Assembly (NCBI GenBank): GCA_025353085.1
Contig: JANXRI010000262.1
Span: 1 to 19,528, forward strand
Source of the DNA: Betaproteobacteria bacterium
Lineage (GTDB): Bacteria > Pseudomonadota > Gammaproteobacteria > Burkholderiales > SG8-41
Length of the DNA: 19,528 nucleotides
Direction: 5' to 3'
This document shows, piece by piece, positions 6,867 to 13,929 of this stretch (positions are counted from its first letter, which is position 1; every line of letters starts with the position of its first letter). Both the position numbers and the translations under genes were made by a program. The notes below the pieces were generated by a model. It did no database searches and was not told the origin of the DNA. It was given only the letters and a program-made list of their open reading frames with translations.

Positions 6867-6896
6867 GAAGCCCCGCATGAGCGGGGTTTTTGTTTT
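6867..6896 (+). terminator. Rho-independent terminator after the small secreted protein
   Basis: CCCCGC (6871-6876) pairs with GCGGGG (6881-6886) across a 4-base ATGA loop. The stem can extend with a G-U and two A-U pairs, and it is followed by TTTTTGTTTT. It starts about 17 bases after the stop of the small secreted protein and is the clearest terminator in the window. The A-rich left flank might allow weak activity in the other direction too. Confidence 0.85.
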
Positions 6897-6900
6897 AGAG

Positions 6901-6960
6901 CGGGTGCCGTCAAGTAGACTTAAGGCAGTTCGTTAGATTATCTGATAGAGAACGCACCCG
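6901..6960 (+). repeat. 7-bp inverted repeat ending at the dehydrogenase start codon
   Basis: CGGGTGC at 6901-6907 is the exact reverse complement of GCACCCG at 6954-6960, whose last base is the first base of the GTG start of the dehydrogenase gene. The arms are 46 bases apart. Pairing in the leader mRNA could cover the start codon, but 7 bp over that distance may be chance. Confidence 0.3.
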
Positions 6961-7919
6961 TGAAAATCGCCATTCTCGATGATTACCAGCAAATCGCCAT
7001 GCAGTCAGCCGACTGGAAATCGCTGCCGCAGGGCACGGCGGTCAAGTCGTTCGCCATGCACCTCGCGGATCAAGCATTGTTAATAAAACAGTTGCAACCA
7101 TTCGACGTGATTATCGCGATGAGGGAGCGCACGCGTTTTCCGGCGGACGTCATCGACGCGCTGCCGAATCTGCGGCTGCTCGTGAGCACGGGTGCGCGCA
7201 ACGCAAGCATCGATGCGGAGGCCTGCAAGCGGCGCAACATCGCGCTGTGCGGATCGCACGGCACCAAGACCTCGCAAAGTTCAACCGCCGAAGTCGCATG
7301 GGCGCTGGCCCTCGCGCTGGTCAAGAAAATTACGCAGTCCGAAAAAGCAATGCACTCCGGCGGCTGGCAGGAGCACGTGATGACCGAATCGCTTGCAGGC
7401 AAGACGCTCGGCGTGCTCGGTCTCGGCAAACTCGGGCAAGCCGTCGCTCGCTATGGTCAGGCGTTCGGCATGAATGTGATTGCGTGGAGCCCGCATCTCA
7501 CCGACGAGCGCGCCGCCGAATTTTCAGTGCGCCGGGTATCGAAGGAGGCGCTCTTCGCGGAGTCCGATCTGATTTCGGTGCACATGGTGTTAAGTTCGAC
7601 CACGCGCGGCATCGTGGGGGCGGCCGAGATAGCCGCCATGAAATCTACTGCTTATCTCATCAATACTTCACGCGGCCCGTTGATCGACGAGCAGGCGCTG
7701 ATCGCCGCGCTGCAGGCGCACAAGATTGGCGGCGCGGGACTTGACGTGTTCTGGACCGAGCCGCTGCCGGTCGACCATCTGGTGCGCCGCCTCGATAACG
7801 TCGTGCTGACGCCGCATGTCGGCTACGTCGTCGATGACAATATGCAGATGTTTTACGAGAACGCGTTGAAGAACATCAAGAACTGGCTGGCGGGGGAGCC
7901 GTTGACGCCGATGCGGTAG
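6960..7919 (+). CDS. D-2-hydroxyacid dehydrogenase family protein (NAD(P)-dependent)
   Basis: A 319-residue member of the D-isomer 2-hydroxyacid dehydrogenase family, which interconverts 2-oxo acids and D-2-hydroxy acids in the cytoplasm using NAD(P)H. The Rossmann motif GLGKLG is at 154-159. The catalytic triad is in place: R238 in NTSRGPLID (235-243), E267 in FWTEPLP (264-270) and H286 in TPHVGY (284-289). Length and domain order are normal for the family. Start is a GTG at 6960 with only a weak AGAGAA upstream; the protein begins MKIAILDDYQQ, the usual first strand. The preceding terminator makes it the first gene of a new unit. The carboxyltransferase gene follows after 126 bases, so it may lead or simply neighbour the large operon. 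The substrate cannot be told; a 2-oxo acid linked to the downstream pathway is a guess. Confidence 0.93.
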   Translation: MKIAILDDYQQIAMQSADWKSLPQGTAVKSFAMHLADQALLIKQLQPFDVIIAMRERTRFPADVIDALPNLRLLVSTGARNASIDAEACKRRNIALCGSHGTKTSQSSTAEVAWALALALVKKITQSEKAMHSGGWQEHVMTESLAGKTLGVLGLGKLGQAVARYGQAFGMNVIAWSPHLTDERAAEFSVRRVSKEALFAESDLISVHMVLSSTTRGIVGAAEIAAMKSTAYLINTSRGPLIDEQALIAALQAHKIGGAGLDVFWTEPLPVDHLVRRLDNVVLTPHVGYVVDDNMQMFYENALKNIKNWLAGEPLTPMR

Positions 7920-8045
7920 GCATTTTTCCCGAGGGCCGTTTTAAAGCGTGGTTACTTTTTTGCACGTTCAATGCTTCACCCATCTACTGCGAATTCGCCC
8001 CCTTCGATGTCGGCACGGCGCTAATCTTTACGGAGTACAGAATTC

Positions 8046-9581
8046 ATGCCATTCAATGCATTGCTTCAGGAACTGGAAGAGCGTCGCGTACGCGCGATGG
8101 CGATGGGCGGGCCGGTAAAGCTCGATAAACGCCAGGCACAAGGCGTATTGAACGCGCGTGAACGTGTCGACTATCTGCTCGATGCGGACAGCTTCAACGA
8201 ATCGGGACTCTTCGCCACGTCATCGCGTCCCGAGGCGAGAGCGAGAACGCCGGCCGATGGAAAAGTATGCGGGTTCGGCCGCGTCGCGGGCCGTCCGGTC
8301 GGCGTCATCTCCAACGATTTCACGGTCTTGGGCGCATCGAGCGCGCTCGTCAATCAAAAGAAGGTCAAACACGTCAAGGGCGTCGCCAACAAACGCGGTT
8401 TCCCGATGGTATTTCTTGGCGAAACGAGCGGTGCGCGCATGCCCGACCGCATGGGCGCGTCCGGGCGCGCCATCATCGGTCAGGATAGCGCGGAGTACCA
8501 GCGAGTGCGGCAAGCGCCGTGGGCCTCCGCGCTGCTCGGCAACTGTTTCGGGCACTCTGCATGGTACGCGTGCCTGTCGGACTTCGTGGTCATGCGCAAA
8601 GGCGCAACACTCGCAGTCGCCAGCCATCGTGTGGCCGAGAAGGCCATCGGCCTCGCAGTGACGGCTGAAGAGCTGGGCGGCTGGAAGATGCACACACGAG
8701 TCTCGGGGCTGGTCGACATGGCAGTCGATACCGACGAGCAGGCGCTGGATGCAATCAAGCACTTCCTGTCTTATATGCCCGGACACCACAACGAAGCGCC
8801 GCCGCGGTGCGCCGTGCCGGCAGACGCGGGCGAGGCGTGTAACAACATCCTCGATCTGATGCCTGAATCAAGGAGCCAGATTTACGACGTGCGCAAAATC
8901 ATAAACTCAATTGTCGATCCGGGCAGTTTGTTCGAGCTCAAGGCGTCATTCGGCAAAGCCATCGTAACCGGGTTGACGCGGCTTAACGGCAATACCGTCG
9001 GTTTCATCGCCAACAACCCGTTGCAGAAAGGGGGCGCGCTGGACGTCGATGCATGCAATAAGGTCGTCAGCTTCCTGGTCCTGTGCGATTCGTTCAACAT
9101 CCCGATCGTGTTCCTGGTCGACGTGCCCGGCTTCCTGATCGGTCTCGAAGGTGAAGTGCGCGGTGCGCCCGGCCGCATCATCAATTGGGTGAATGCGCTG
9201 TCCCAGGTCACGGTGCCCAAAGTCTCGATTATCCTGCGCAAGAGCTATGGCAAAGCGTATCTGAATATGGGCGGCGGCAAAAACTCGGACGAGGTCGCAT
9301 GCTGGCCGACCGCCGATCTCGGCTTCGTCGCTCCCGCGGTCGGCGTCAATATTCTGCACGGGATTAAAGAGGAAGACGACCCGGTCCGCTTCAAAGAACT
9401 GGCCGCGCAAATCGCGCAGGATTCCGCGGTGTGGGGCCTGGCGGCAGTGTACGAAACGCAAGCCGTCATTGATCCGCGCGATACGAGAAAGTATCTGATA
9501 AGAACGCTGGAAGTCCATGCGATGCGTTTGACGAACGGCGTAGGCCAGCATCTCATCCACAATTGGCCGACCACTTTCTAG
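8046..9581 (+). CDS. Acyl-CoA carboxylase carboxyltransferase subunit (PccB/MmdA-like), copy 1
   Basis: A 511-residue protein with the two tandem crotonase-like domains of biotin-dependent carboxyltransferases, which move a carboxyl group between carboxybiotin and an acyl-CoA. N-domain landmarks are ARERVDYLLD (37-46) and GETSGARMPD (125-134), in the place where PccB-type enzymes have a DSGGAR-like loop, and EELGGWKMHT (208-217). C-domain landmarks are SFGKAIVTGL (301-310), FIANNPLQKGGALD (320-333), DVPGFLIG (359-366), TVPKVSIILRKSYGKAY (389-405) and IDPRDTRKYL near the end. GGAG lies 10 bases before the ATG. The Bug 2 gene follows after 42 bases. No biotin carboxylase or biotin carrier gene is in the window, so its partner is unknown; a decarboxylase alpha-subunit-type role is an alternative. 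The substrate is not predictable from sequence. Confidence 0.9.
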   Translation: MPFNALLQELEERRVRAMAMGGPVKLDKRQAQGVLNARERVDYLLDADSFNESGLFATSSRPEARARTPADGKVCGFGRVAGRPVGVISNDFTVLGASSALVNQKKVKHVKGVANKRGFPMVFLGETSGARMPDRMGASGRAIIGQDSAEYQRVRQAPWASALLGNCFGHSAWYACLSDFVVMRKGATLAVASHRVAEKAIGLAVTAEELGGWKMHTRVSGLVDMAVDTDEQALDAIKHFLSYMPGHHNEAPPRCAVPADAGEACNNILDLMPESRSQIYDVRKIINSIVDPGSLFELKASFGKAIVTGLTRLNGNTVGFIANNPLQKGGALDVDACNKVVSFLVLCDSFNIPIVFLVDVPGFLIGLEGEVRGAPGRIINWVNALSQVTVPKVSIILRKSYGKAYLNMGGGKNSDEVACWPTADLGFVAPAVGVNILHGIKEEDDPVRFKELAAQIAQDSAVWGLAAVYETQAVIDPRDTRKYLIRTLEVHAMRLTNGVGQHLIHNWPTTF

Positions 9582-9623
9582 AACAATAACGGGCGAGGCG
9601 TCTGCGCGCATGAAAGAGGAGTC

Positions 9624-10598
9624 GTGAAAATTTATTTACGCCGTTGCGCGCTGCTGGCGTTGGCAGTGGCCTGCGGCGCGGCTGGTGCCGCCGTGTCCGC
9701 GCCGTCCTATCCGGACAAGCCGATCCGCATCATCGCGCCGTTTCCGCCCGGCGGCCCCGGCGACATCGTGGCGCGCGAAATCAGCCAGAGGATGACCGAG
9801 ACCTGGGGCCAGCAAGTCGTGGTCGACAATCGCGCCGGCGCGGGCGGCATGATCGCGCATGAGATGCTGGCCAAAAGTGCGCCTGACGGTTACACGTTGC
9901 TGATGGGTTCATCGGGCGGATTAGTCATCCAGCCGATGATGTCACCCAGGCTTACTTACGACGCGGCGAGGGATTTTGCGCCCGTCAGCAAAGTTATCGT
10001 CGCCGCGCATGCACTGGTGTTGTATCCGCAGGTTGCCGCGAATTCCGTGAAAGATTTGGTTGCGCTCGCCAAGGCCAGACCGGGGCAACTTAATTTCGCG
10101 TCTGCCGGCGTGGGCAGCGCGACGCAGTTGAGCGGTGAGCTTTTCAAGTCGATGGCCAAAATCGATATCGTGCATGTCCCGTACAAAGGCGGCGTGCCCG
10201 CGCTGACCGACATCGTAGCGGGGCAGGTGCAGTTCATGTTCAACAGTATTCCGCCGGTTTTGCCGTTTTCCAAAGTCGGCAAGCTGAAAATCATCGCAGT
10301 GTCCAGCGCGAACCGCATGGCGATGATGCCGGATGTGGCGACGGTGGCAGAGACGCTGCCGGGGTTTCAATCCGGAGTGTGGTATGCGGTTTTTGCGCCC
10401 GCCGGTACTGCGCGCTCCATCGTTATCAGGCTGAGCATCCGGATCATCGCAGTGCTGGCCGAACCCGGGCTGGCACAAAAGTTGACCGCGCAAGGGGTCG
10501 AACCCCAAGGCAGCACGCCGCAGGATCTCGCCCGTTTCCTCGACGAGGAGCGAATGCGCTGGAAGAAAGTCGTCGCCGCCGCGCATCTTGCCGAATAG
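9624..10598 (+). CDS. Bug-family periplasmic substrate-binding protein (Bug receptor 2)
   Basis: A 324-residue TTT-type receptor. It has a signal peptide (about 1-26), then the classical Bug pattern: YPDKPIRIIAPFPPGGPGD (29-47), VVVDNRAGAGGMI (65-77), DGYTLLMG (88-95), LNFASAGVGSATQLSGELF and VPYKGGVPALTDIVAGQVQ. A GTG start at 9624 sits just after AAAGAGGAG. It is the second gene of the operon, and its receptor product would be exported to deliver an organic acid to a TTT membrane transporter. TctA and TctB are not encoded nearby, as is common for this expanded family. Of the five receptors here it is the closest to the textbook Bug consensus. The ligand is unknown. Confidence 0.93.
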   Translation: MKIYLRRCALLALAVACGAAGAAVSAPSYPDKPIRIIAPFPPGGPGDIVAREISQRMTETWGQQVVVDNRAGAGGMIAHEMLAKSAPDGYTLLMGSSGGLVIQPMMSPRLTYDAARDFAPVSKVIVAAHALVLYPQVAANSVKDLVALAKARPGQLNFASAGVGSATQLSGELFKSMAKIDIVHVPYKGGVPALTDIVAGQVQFMFNSIPPVLPFSKVGKLKIIAVSSANRMAMMPDVATVAETLPGFQSGVWYAVFAPAGTARSIVIRLSIRIIAVLAEPGLAQKLTAQGVEPQGSTPQDLARFLDEERMRWKKVVAAAHLAE

Positions 10599-10657
10599 AT
10601 ATGCAAGTGCGCCGGATCGCAGTACCTGAATCACGCAATATTTCAAAAGAGGGCTGG

Positions 10658-11626
10658 ATGCTACGGTTTCTGGTGGTAATGACGCTCGCAGGCTGCTCGA
10701 TAGTCACTGCGCATGCCGGCACATGGACGCCGGAGCGGGCAATCGAAATCGTCGCCGGCTCGGCGGCGGGCGGCGCGCAGGACCGCACGGCGCGCGCGAT
10801 GCAGCAGATCTGGAAGGATCGCGGCATCATCAAAATCGTTACGAGCGTCGTCAACAAACCGGGCGGCGGCGGCGCTGTCAGTCACGCGTATCTCAAACAG
10901 CGCGTGGGTGACGCGCACTATATCGTCGTCAGCTCGCCGTCGCTGCTCATCAGCCACATCATGGGCACCAGCACGCTGAACTATACGGATTTGACGCCGC
11001 TAGCACTGCTGTTCAGCGAGTACATCGTGATTGCCGTGCGCGAGGACTCGCCGATCAAGAACGGCGCCGACCTGGTGCGGCGCCTCAAAATTAATCCGGC
11101 GTCGGTAAGCGCGGCGGTGGCAACCGCGCGCGGCGGTATGCAGCATGTTACTGTCGGGCTCATCGCGAAAGCGGCGGGCGCCGACGTGCGCAAGATGCGT
11201 GTCGTCGTTTTTAATTCCGGCGGCGAATCCATCACGGCGGTAATGGGCGGGCATATCGACATCGTCGCGACCGCCGCCGCCAACGCGGCGCCGCAGATTT
11301 TGAACGGCAAACTGCGCGTGATCGGCGTTGCGGCGCCCAAACGGCTCGGCGGAGTCTATGCGAACGTGCCGACGTGGCGGGAGCAGGGCTATGACGTCGT
11401 GGCATCCAACTGGCGCAGCGTGTTCGGCCCCCAAGGACTGACCGCCGCGCAAGTCGCATATTGGGACTCAGCACTCAGCAGTCTGGTGCAGACTCCCGAG
11501 TGGAACGACGATATAAAGCAGAACGACTGGGTCAATAATTATCTGGGTAGCGCCGCGAGCCGCGGATTTTTTGACGCCCAGTACGAAAGCTTGCGCGCAG
11601 TACTGAGCGACCTGCTGGCGAAGTAG
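10658..11626 (+). CDS. TctC-like periplasmic substrate-binding protein (receptor 3)
   Basis: A 322-residue receptor of the TTT superfamily but outside the classical Bug pattern. It has WTPERAIEIVAGSAAGG (23-39) with D42, NKPGGGGAVSHAYL (66-79) where Bug proteins have DNR-GAGG, DAHYI instead of DGYTL, and FNSGGESITAVMGGHID instead of a PYKG loop. It shares these features, and later pieces such as PTWREQG, with the receptor at 12905, so the two are paralogues. The N-terminus is either an ordinary signal peptide (cleavage AHA-G after residue 20) or, through LAGC (10-13), a lipoprotein signal. The ATG at 10658 has AGAGGG four bases before it; an in-frame ATG at 10601 would add 19 polar residues. 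It is the third gene of the operon and lies 28 bases before the CoA-transferase. Confidence 0.88.
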   Translation: MLRFLVVMTLAGCSIVTAHAGTWTPERAIEIVAGSAAGGAQDRTARAMQQIWKDRGIIKIVTSVVNKPGGGGAVSHAYLKQRVGDAHYIVVSSPSLLISHIMGTSTLNYTDLTPLALLFSEYIVIAVREDSPIKNGADLVRRLKINPASVSAAVATARGGMQHVTVGLIAKAAGADVRKMRVVVFNSGGESITAVMGGHIDIVATAAANAAPQILNGKLRVIGVAAPKRLGGVYANVPTWREQGYDVVASNWRSVFGPQGLTAAQVAYWDSALSSLVQTPEWNDDIKQNDWVNNYLGSAASRGFFDAQYESLRAVLSDLLAK

Positions 11627-11654
11627 GCACGAAGTTTGATTTTTCGGGGGGAAG

Positions 11655-12908
11655 ATGCACGGTAAACAGGACATTACACGCGGCCCGCTGCAGGGCGTAC
11701 GTGTGCTCGAACTCGGCACCACGGTAGCGGGGCCGTTCTGCGCCCGGTTGCTGGCGGACTTCGGCGCCGAAGTTATCAAGGTCGAAGCGGCCGAGGGCGA
11801 TCCAATCCGCACCTCCGGCAAACGTTTCAAAGACAAGCCGCTGTACGCAGCGAGTTTGATGCGCAATAAAAAACTGATTGTCATCGACCTGCGCGTTGCT
11901 GCCGGCCAGGATCTCGTCAAACGTTTCGCTGCCAAGTGCGATCTCATGATCGAGAACTTCCGTCCCGGTACTTTGGAAAAGTGGGGACTCGGCTACGACG
12001 TGCTCGCTAAGATCAACCCTCGTCTCGTGCTCGTGCGCGTTTCGGGCTACGGACAGACGGGGCCTTACAGCCAGCGCCCCGGTTACGGCGTGGTGTGCGA
12101 GGCGGTAGGCGGGCTGCGGCATGTCACGGGCGATGCCGATCGGCCCCCCGCGCGCGCCAACGTCGCGCTCACGGATTGCATTACCGGCGTTTACGCCGCC
12201 TTCGGCGCGATGATGGCGCTGCGCCACAGCGAGCGTACCGGCCAAGGGCAGGTGGTGGACACGGCGCTCTACGAATGCGCATTCAGTTTCATGGAAGCGC
12301 ATATCAGTTCGTACGAGAAGCTCGGCTACGTCGTGAACCGGGAGGGTTCCAGTCACAGCGGCAGCGTCGTCAACAGTCTCTTTTCGACCCGCGACGGACA
12401 TTACGTGCACGTGCAGGGCGCGCAAACCAATAGTTTTCGCCGCTTGTGTCTTGCCATGGGCCGCGCCGACATTCTCGCCGACACGCGGTTCAACACGCGC
12501 CTGGAACGCGTCAAGAACGCCGATGAGATCAATGGCATAGTCGCCGCCTGGATGGGCACGCGCGATTATGCCGACGCCGAGCGCGAGCTGAGCGCGCACG
12601 ACGTGGTGTTCACGCGCATATTCACGATGACCGAAATATTCAAGGATCCCCATTATCAGGCGCGCGGCATGCTGGCGCGCGTCCCGGACGAGGAACTCGG
12701 GTCGCTGACGATGGCGGCGCCGGTGCCGCGCCTGTCGCGCACGCCGGGGGCTATCCGTAATAGCGGCGGACGCGTCGGCCGCGATACGTCCGACGTATTA
12801 CGCGACGTGCTGGGGTTGGCGGCAGCGGAGATAAAACAACTCGAGCGCGACAACGTTATCGGCGGTGCGTCGCCAGCCACGACGACGTCCGGAAAAGAAT
12901 CAAAATGA
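11655..12908 (+). CDS. CaiB/BaiF family class III acyl-CoA transferase
   Basis: A 417-residue class III CoA-transferase, which transfers CoA between carboxylic acids (for example from succinyl-CoA or another acyl-CoA to the acid being activated). Landmarks are GVRVLELGTTVAGPFCARLL (14-33), LADFGAEVIKVE (33-44), IENFRPGTLEKWGLGY (99-114), VRVSGYGQTGPY (127-138) and the catalytic aspartate D174 in ALTDCITGVYAAFGA. Domain order and length are normal. The ATG at 11655 follows directly on a G-rich Shine-Dalgarno stretch. Its stop overlaps the start of the next receptor gene by 4 bases (ATGA), so it is translationally coupled to receptor 4. Being framed by two paralogous receptors, it probably activates the very acid those receptors collect (inference). 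The CoA donor and acceptor cannot be told. Confidence 0.94.
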   Translation: MHGKQDITRGPLQGVRVLELGTTVAGPFCARLLADFGAEVIKVEAAEGDPIRTSGKRFKDKPLYAASLMRNKKLIVIDLRVAAGQDLVKRFAAKCDLMIENFRPGTLEKWGLGYDVLAKINPRLVLVRVSGYGQTGPYSQRPGYGVVCEAVGGLRHVTGDADRPPARANVALTDCITGVYAAFGAMMALRHSERTGQGQVVDTALYECAFSFMEAHISSYEKLGYVVNREGSSHSGSVVNSLFSTRDGHYVHVQGAQTNSFRRLCLAMGRADILADTRFNTRLERVKNADEINGIVAAWMGTRDYADAERELSAHDVVFTRIFTMTEIFKDPHYQARGMLARVPDEELGSLTMAAPVPRLSRTPGAIRNSGGRVGRDTSDVLRDVLGLAAAEIKQLERDNVIGGASPATTTSGKESK

Positions 12909-13894
12909 GGCGTCAACGTGAAGGTGTTCTTTTCGCCATGGCCGCATTATTGATTGCGTGTTGCGGCAGTGTCGACGCGCAATGGAAACCCGAGCGGCCG
13001 GTCGAACTCATCGTCACAGCGGCGGAGGGCGGCAATCAGGATCTCACTGCGCGCCTTATCCAGGCCATCTGGCAGACGCGCAAAATCGTTTATCCGGTGA
13101 TGATAACGAACAAGCCGGGTGGCGGCGGCGCAATCGCATCGTCCTACCTGGCCCAGCATTCGCGTGATCCGCATTATCTGATGATGCTCGCGCCCACGCT
13201 GCTCACCGGCCGCATCATGGGCACGACTGCATTCAACTACAGCGACTTCACGCCGCTCGCCATGCTGTTCAATGAATACATTTTCACGAGTGTGCGGACC
13301 GATTCGCCGATCAAGACCGGGCGCGACATGATCCAGCGCTTGAAGCAGGCGCCCGATTCGTTGAGCATTGCGATTGCCACCGCCATCGGCAATCATATCC
13401 ATATGGGAATTGCTCTGCCGATGAAGGCCGCCGGAGTCGATATCAAGCGCATGAAAGTGGTGGCGTTCAAATCTTCCGGACAATCATTGACCGCGCTGCT
13501 TGGCGGCCATGTCGATGCCGCCGCTTCGACGTTTGCCGCGCTGCTGCCGTACGTGAGCGCCGGCAGCTTGCGCATTGTCGGCATGAGCGCGGCGCAGCGT
13601 ATGGGCGGGTCGCTCGCGAACATTCCCACGTGGAAAGAACAGGGTGCCAATGCGGTATTTGACAGTTGGCGTGGCGTTGCCGGCGCCAAAGATTTGAGCA
13701 GCGCGCAGGTGAAATATTGGGATGCCGCGTTCGCTACGTTGAGTCAGACCGATGAATGGCGGGCGGCCGCGGAAAAGAACTACAACGTGATTCGCTATCT
13801 GAACAGCGCGGATACGCGCCGCTACTGGGACGAGCAATATAAAGAACTGGATGCCGCGTTGACCGAATTGGGTCTGGCGAAGCGAACCAAATAA
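12905..13894 (+). CDS. TctC-like periplasmic substrate-binding protein (receptor 4)
   Basis: A 329-residue receptor, paralogous to the one at 10658. Shared non-Bug features are WKPERPVELIVTAAEGG (27-43) with D46, TNKPGGGGAIASSYL (68-82), DPHYL, FNYSDFTPLAMLFNEYIF, TDSPIK, FKSSGQSLTALLGGHVD and PTWKEQG. The N-terminus is a basic MRRQR followed by a hydrophobic segment ending in LIAC (16-19), a reasonable lipobox, so the protein may be a membrane-tethered lipoprotein. A normal signal peptide cleaved at VDA-Q (after 25) is the alternative. The start overlaps the CoA-transferase stop by 4 bases, so the pair is translated together. Carboxyltransferase 2 follows after 35 bases. Ligand unknown, probably similar to that of receptor 3. 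Confidence 0.9.
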   Translation: MRRQREGVLFAMAALLIACCGSVDAQWKPERPVELIVTAAEGGNQDLTARLIQAIWQTRKIVYPVMITNKPGGGGAIASSYLAQHSRDPHYLMMLAPTLLTGRIMGTTAFNYSDFTPLAMLFNEYIFTSVRTDSPIKTGRDMIQRLKQAPDSLSIAIATAIGNHIHMGIALPMKAAGVDIKRMKVVAFKSSGQSLTALLGGHVDAAASTFAALLPYVSAGSLRIVGMSAAQRMGGSLANIPTWKEQGANAVFDSWRGVAGAKDLSSAQVKYWDAAFATLSQTDEWRAAAEKNYNVIRYLNSADTRRYWDEQYKELDAALTELGLAKRTK

Positions 13895-13929
13895 GCAAAC
13901 GTGCGGACGTCAACAAAATCGAGGAAGAC

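Noticed and set aside
9610..9627. A five-codon open frame (MKEES) whose stop overlaps the GTG start of Bug 2, like a leader peptide
   Set aside because: The ATG lies inside the region that serves as ribosome-binding site and has no site of its own; most likely chance.
10379..10657. A 93-codon 5' extension of the receptor 3 frame
   Set aside because: It runs through the Bug 2 coding region in another frame; the ATG at 10658 has a ribosome-binding site and starts a signal peptide.
11532..12653. A 373-codon open frame on the minus strand
   Set aside because: It is antisense to the CoA-transferase, which has a complete set of family motifs; the shadow product is His/Arg/Ala-rich with no domain.
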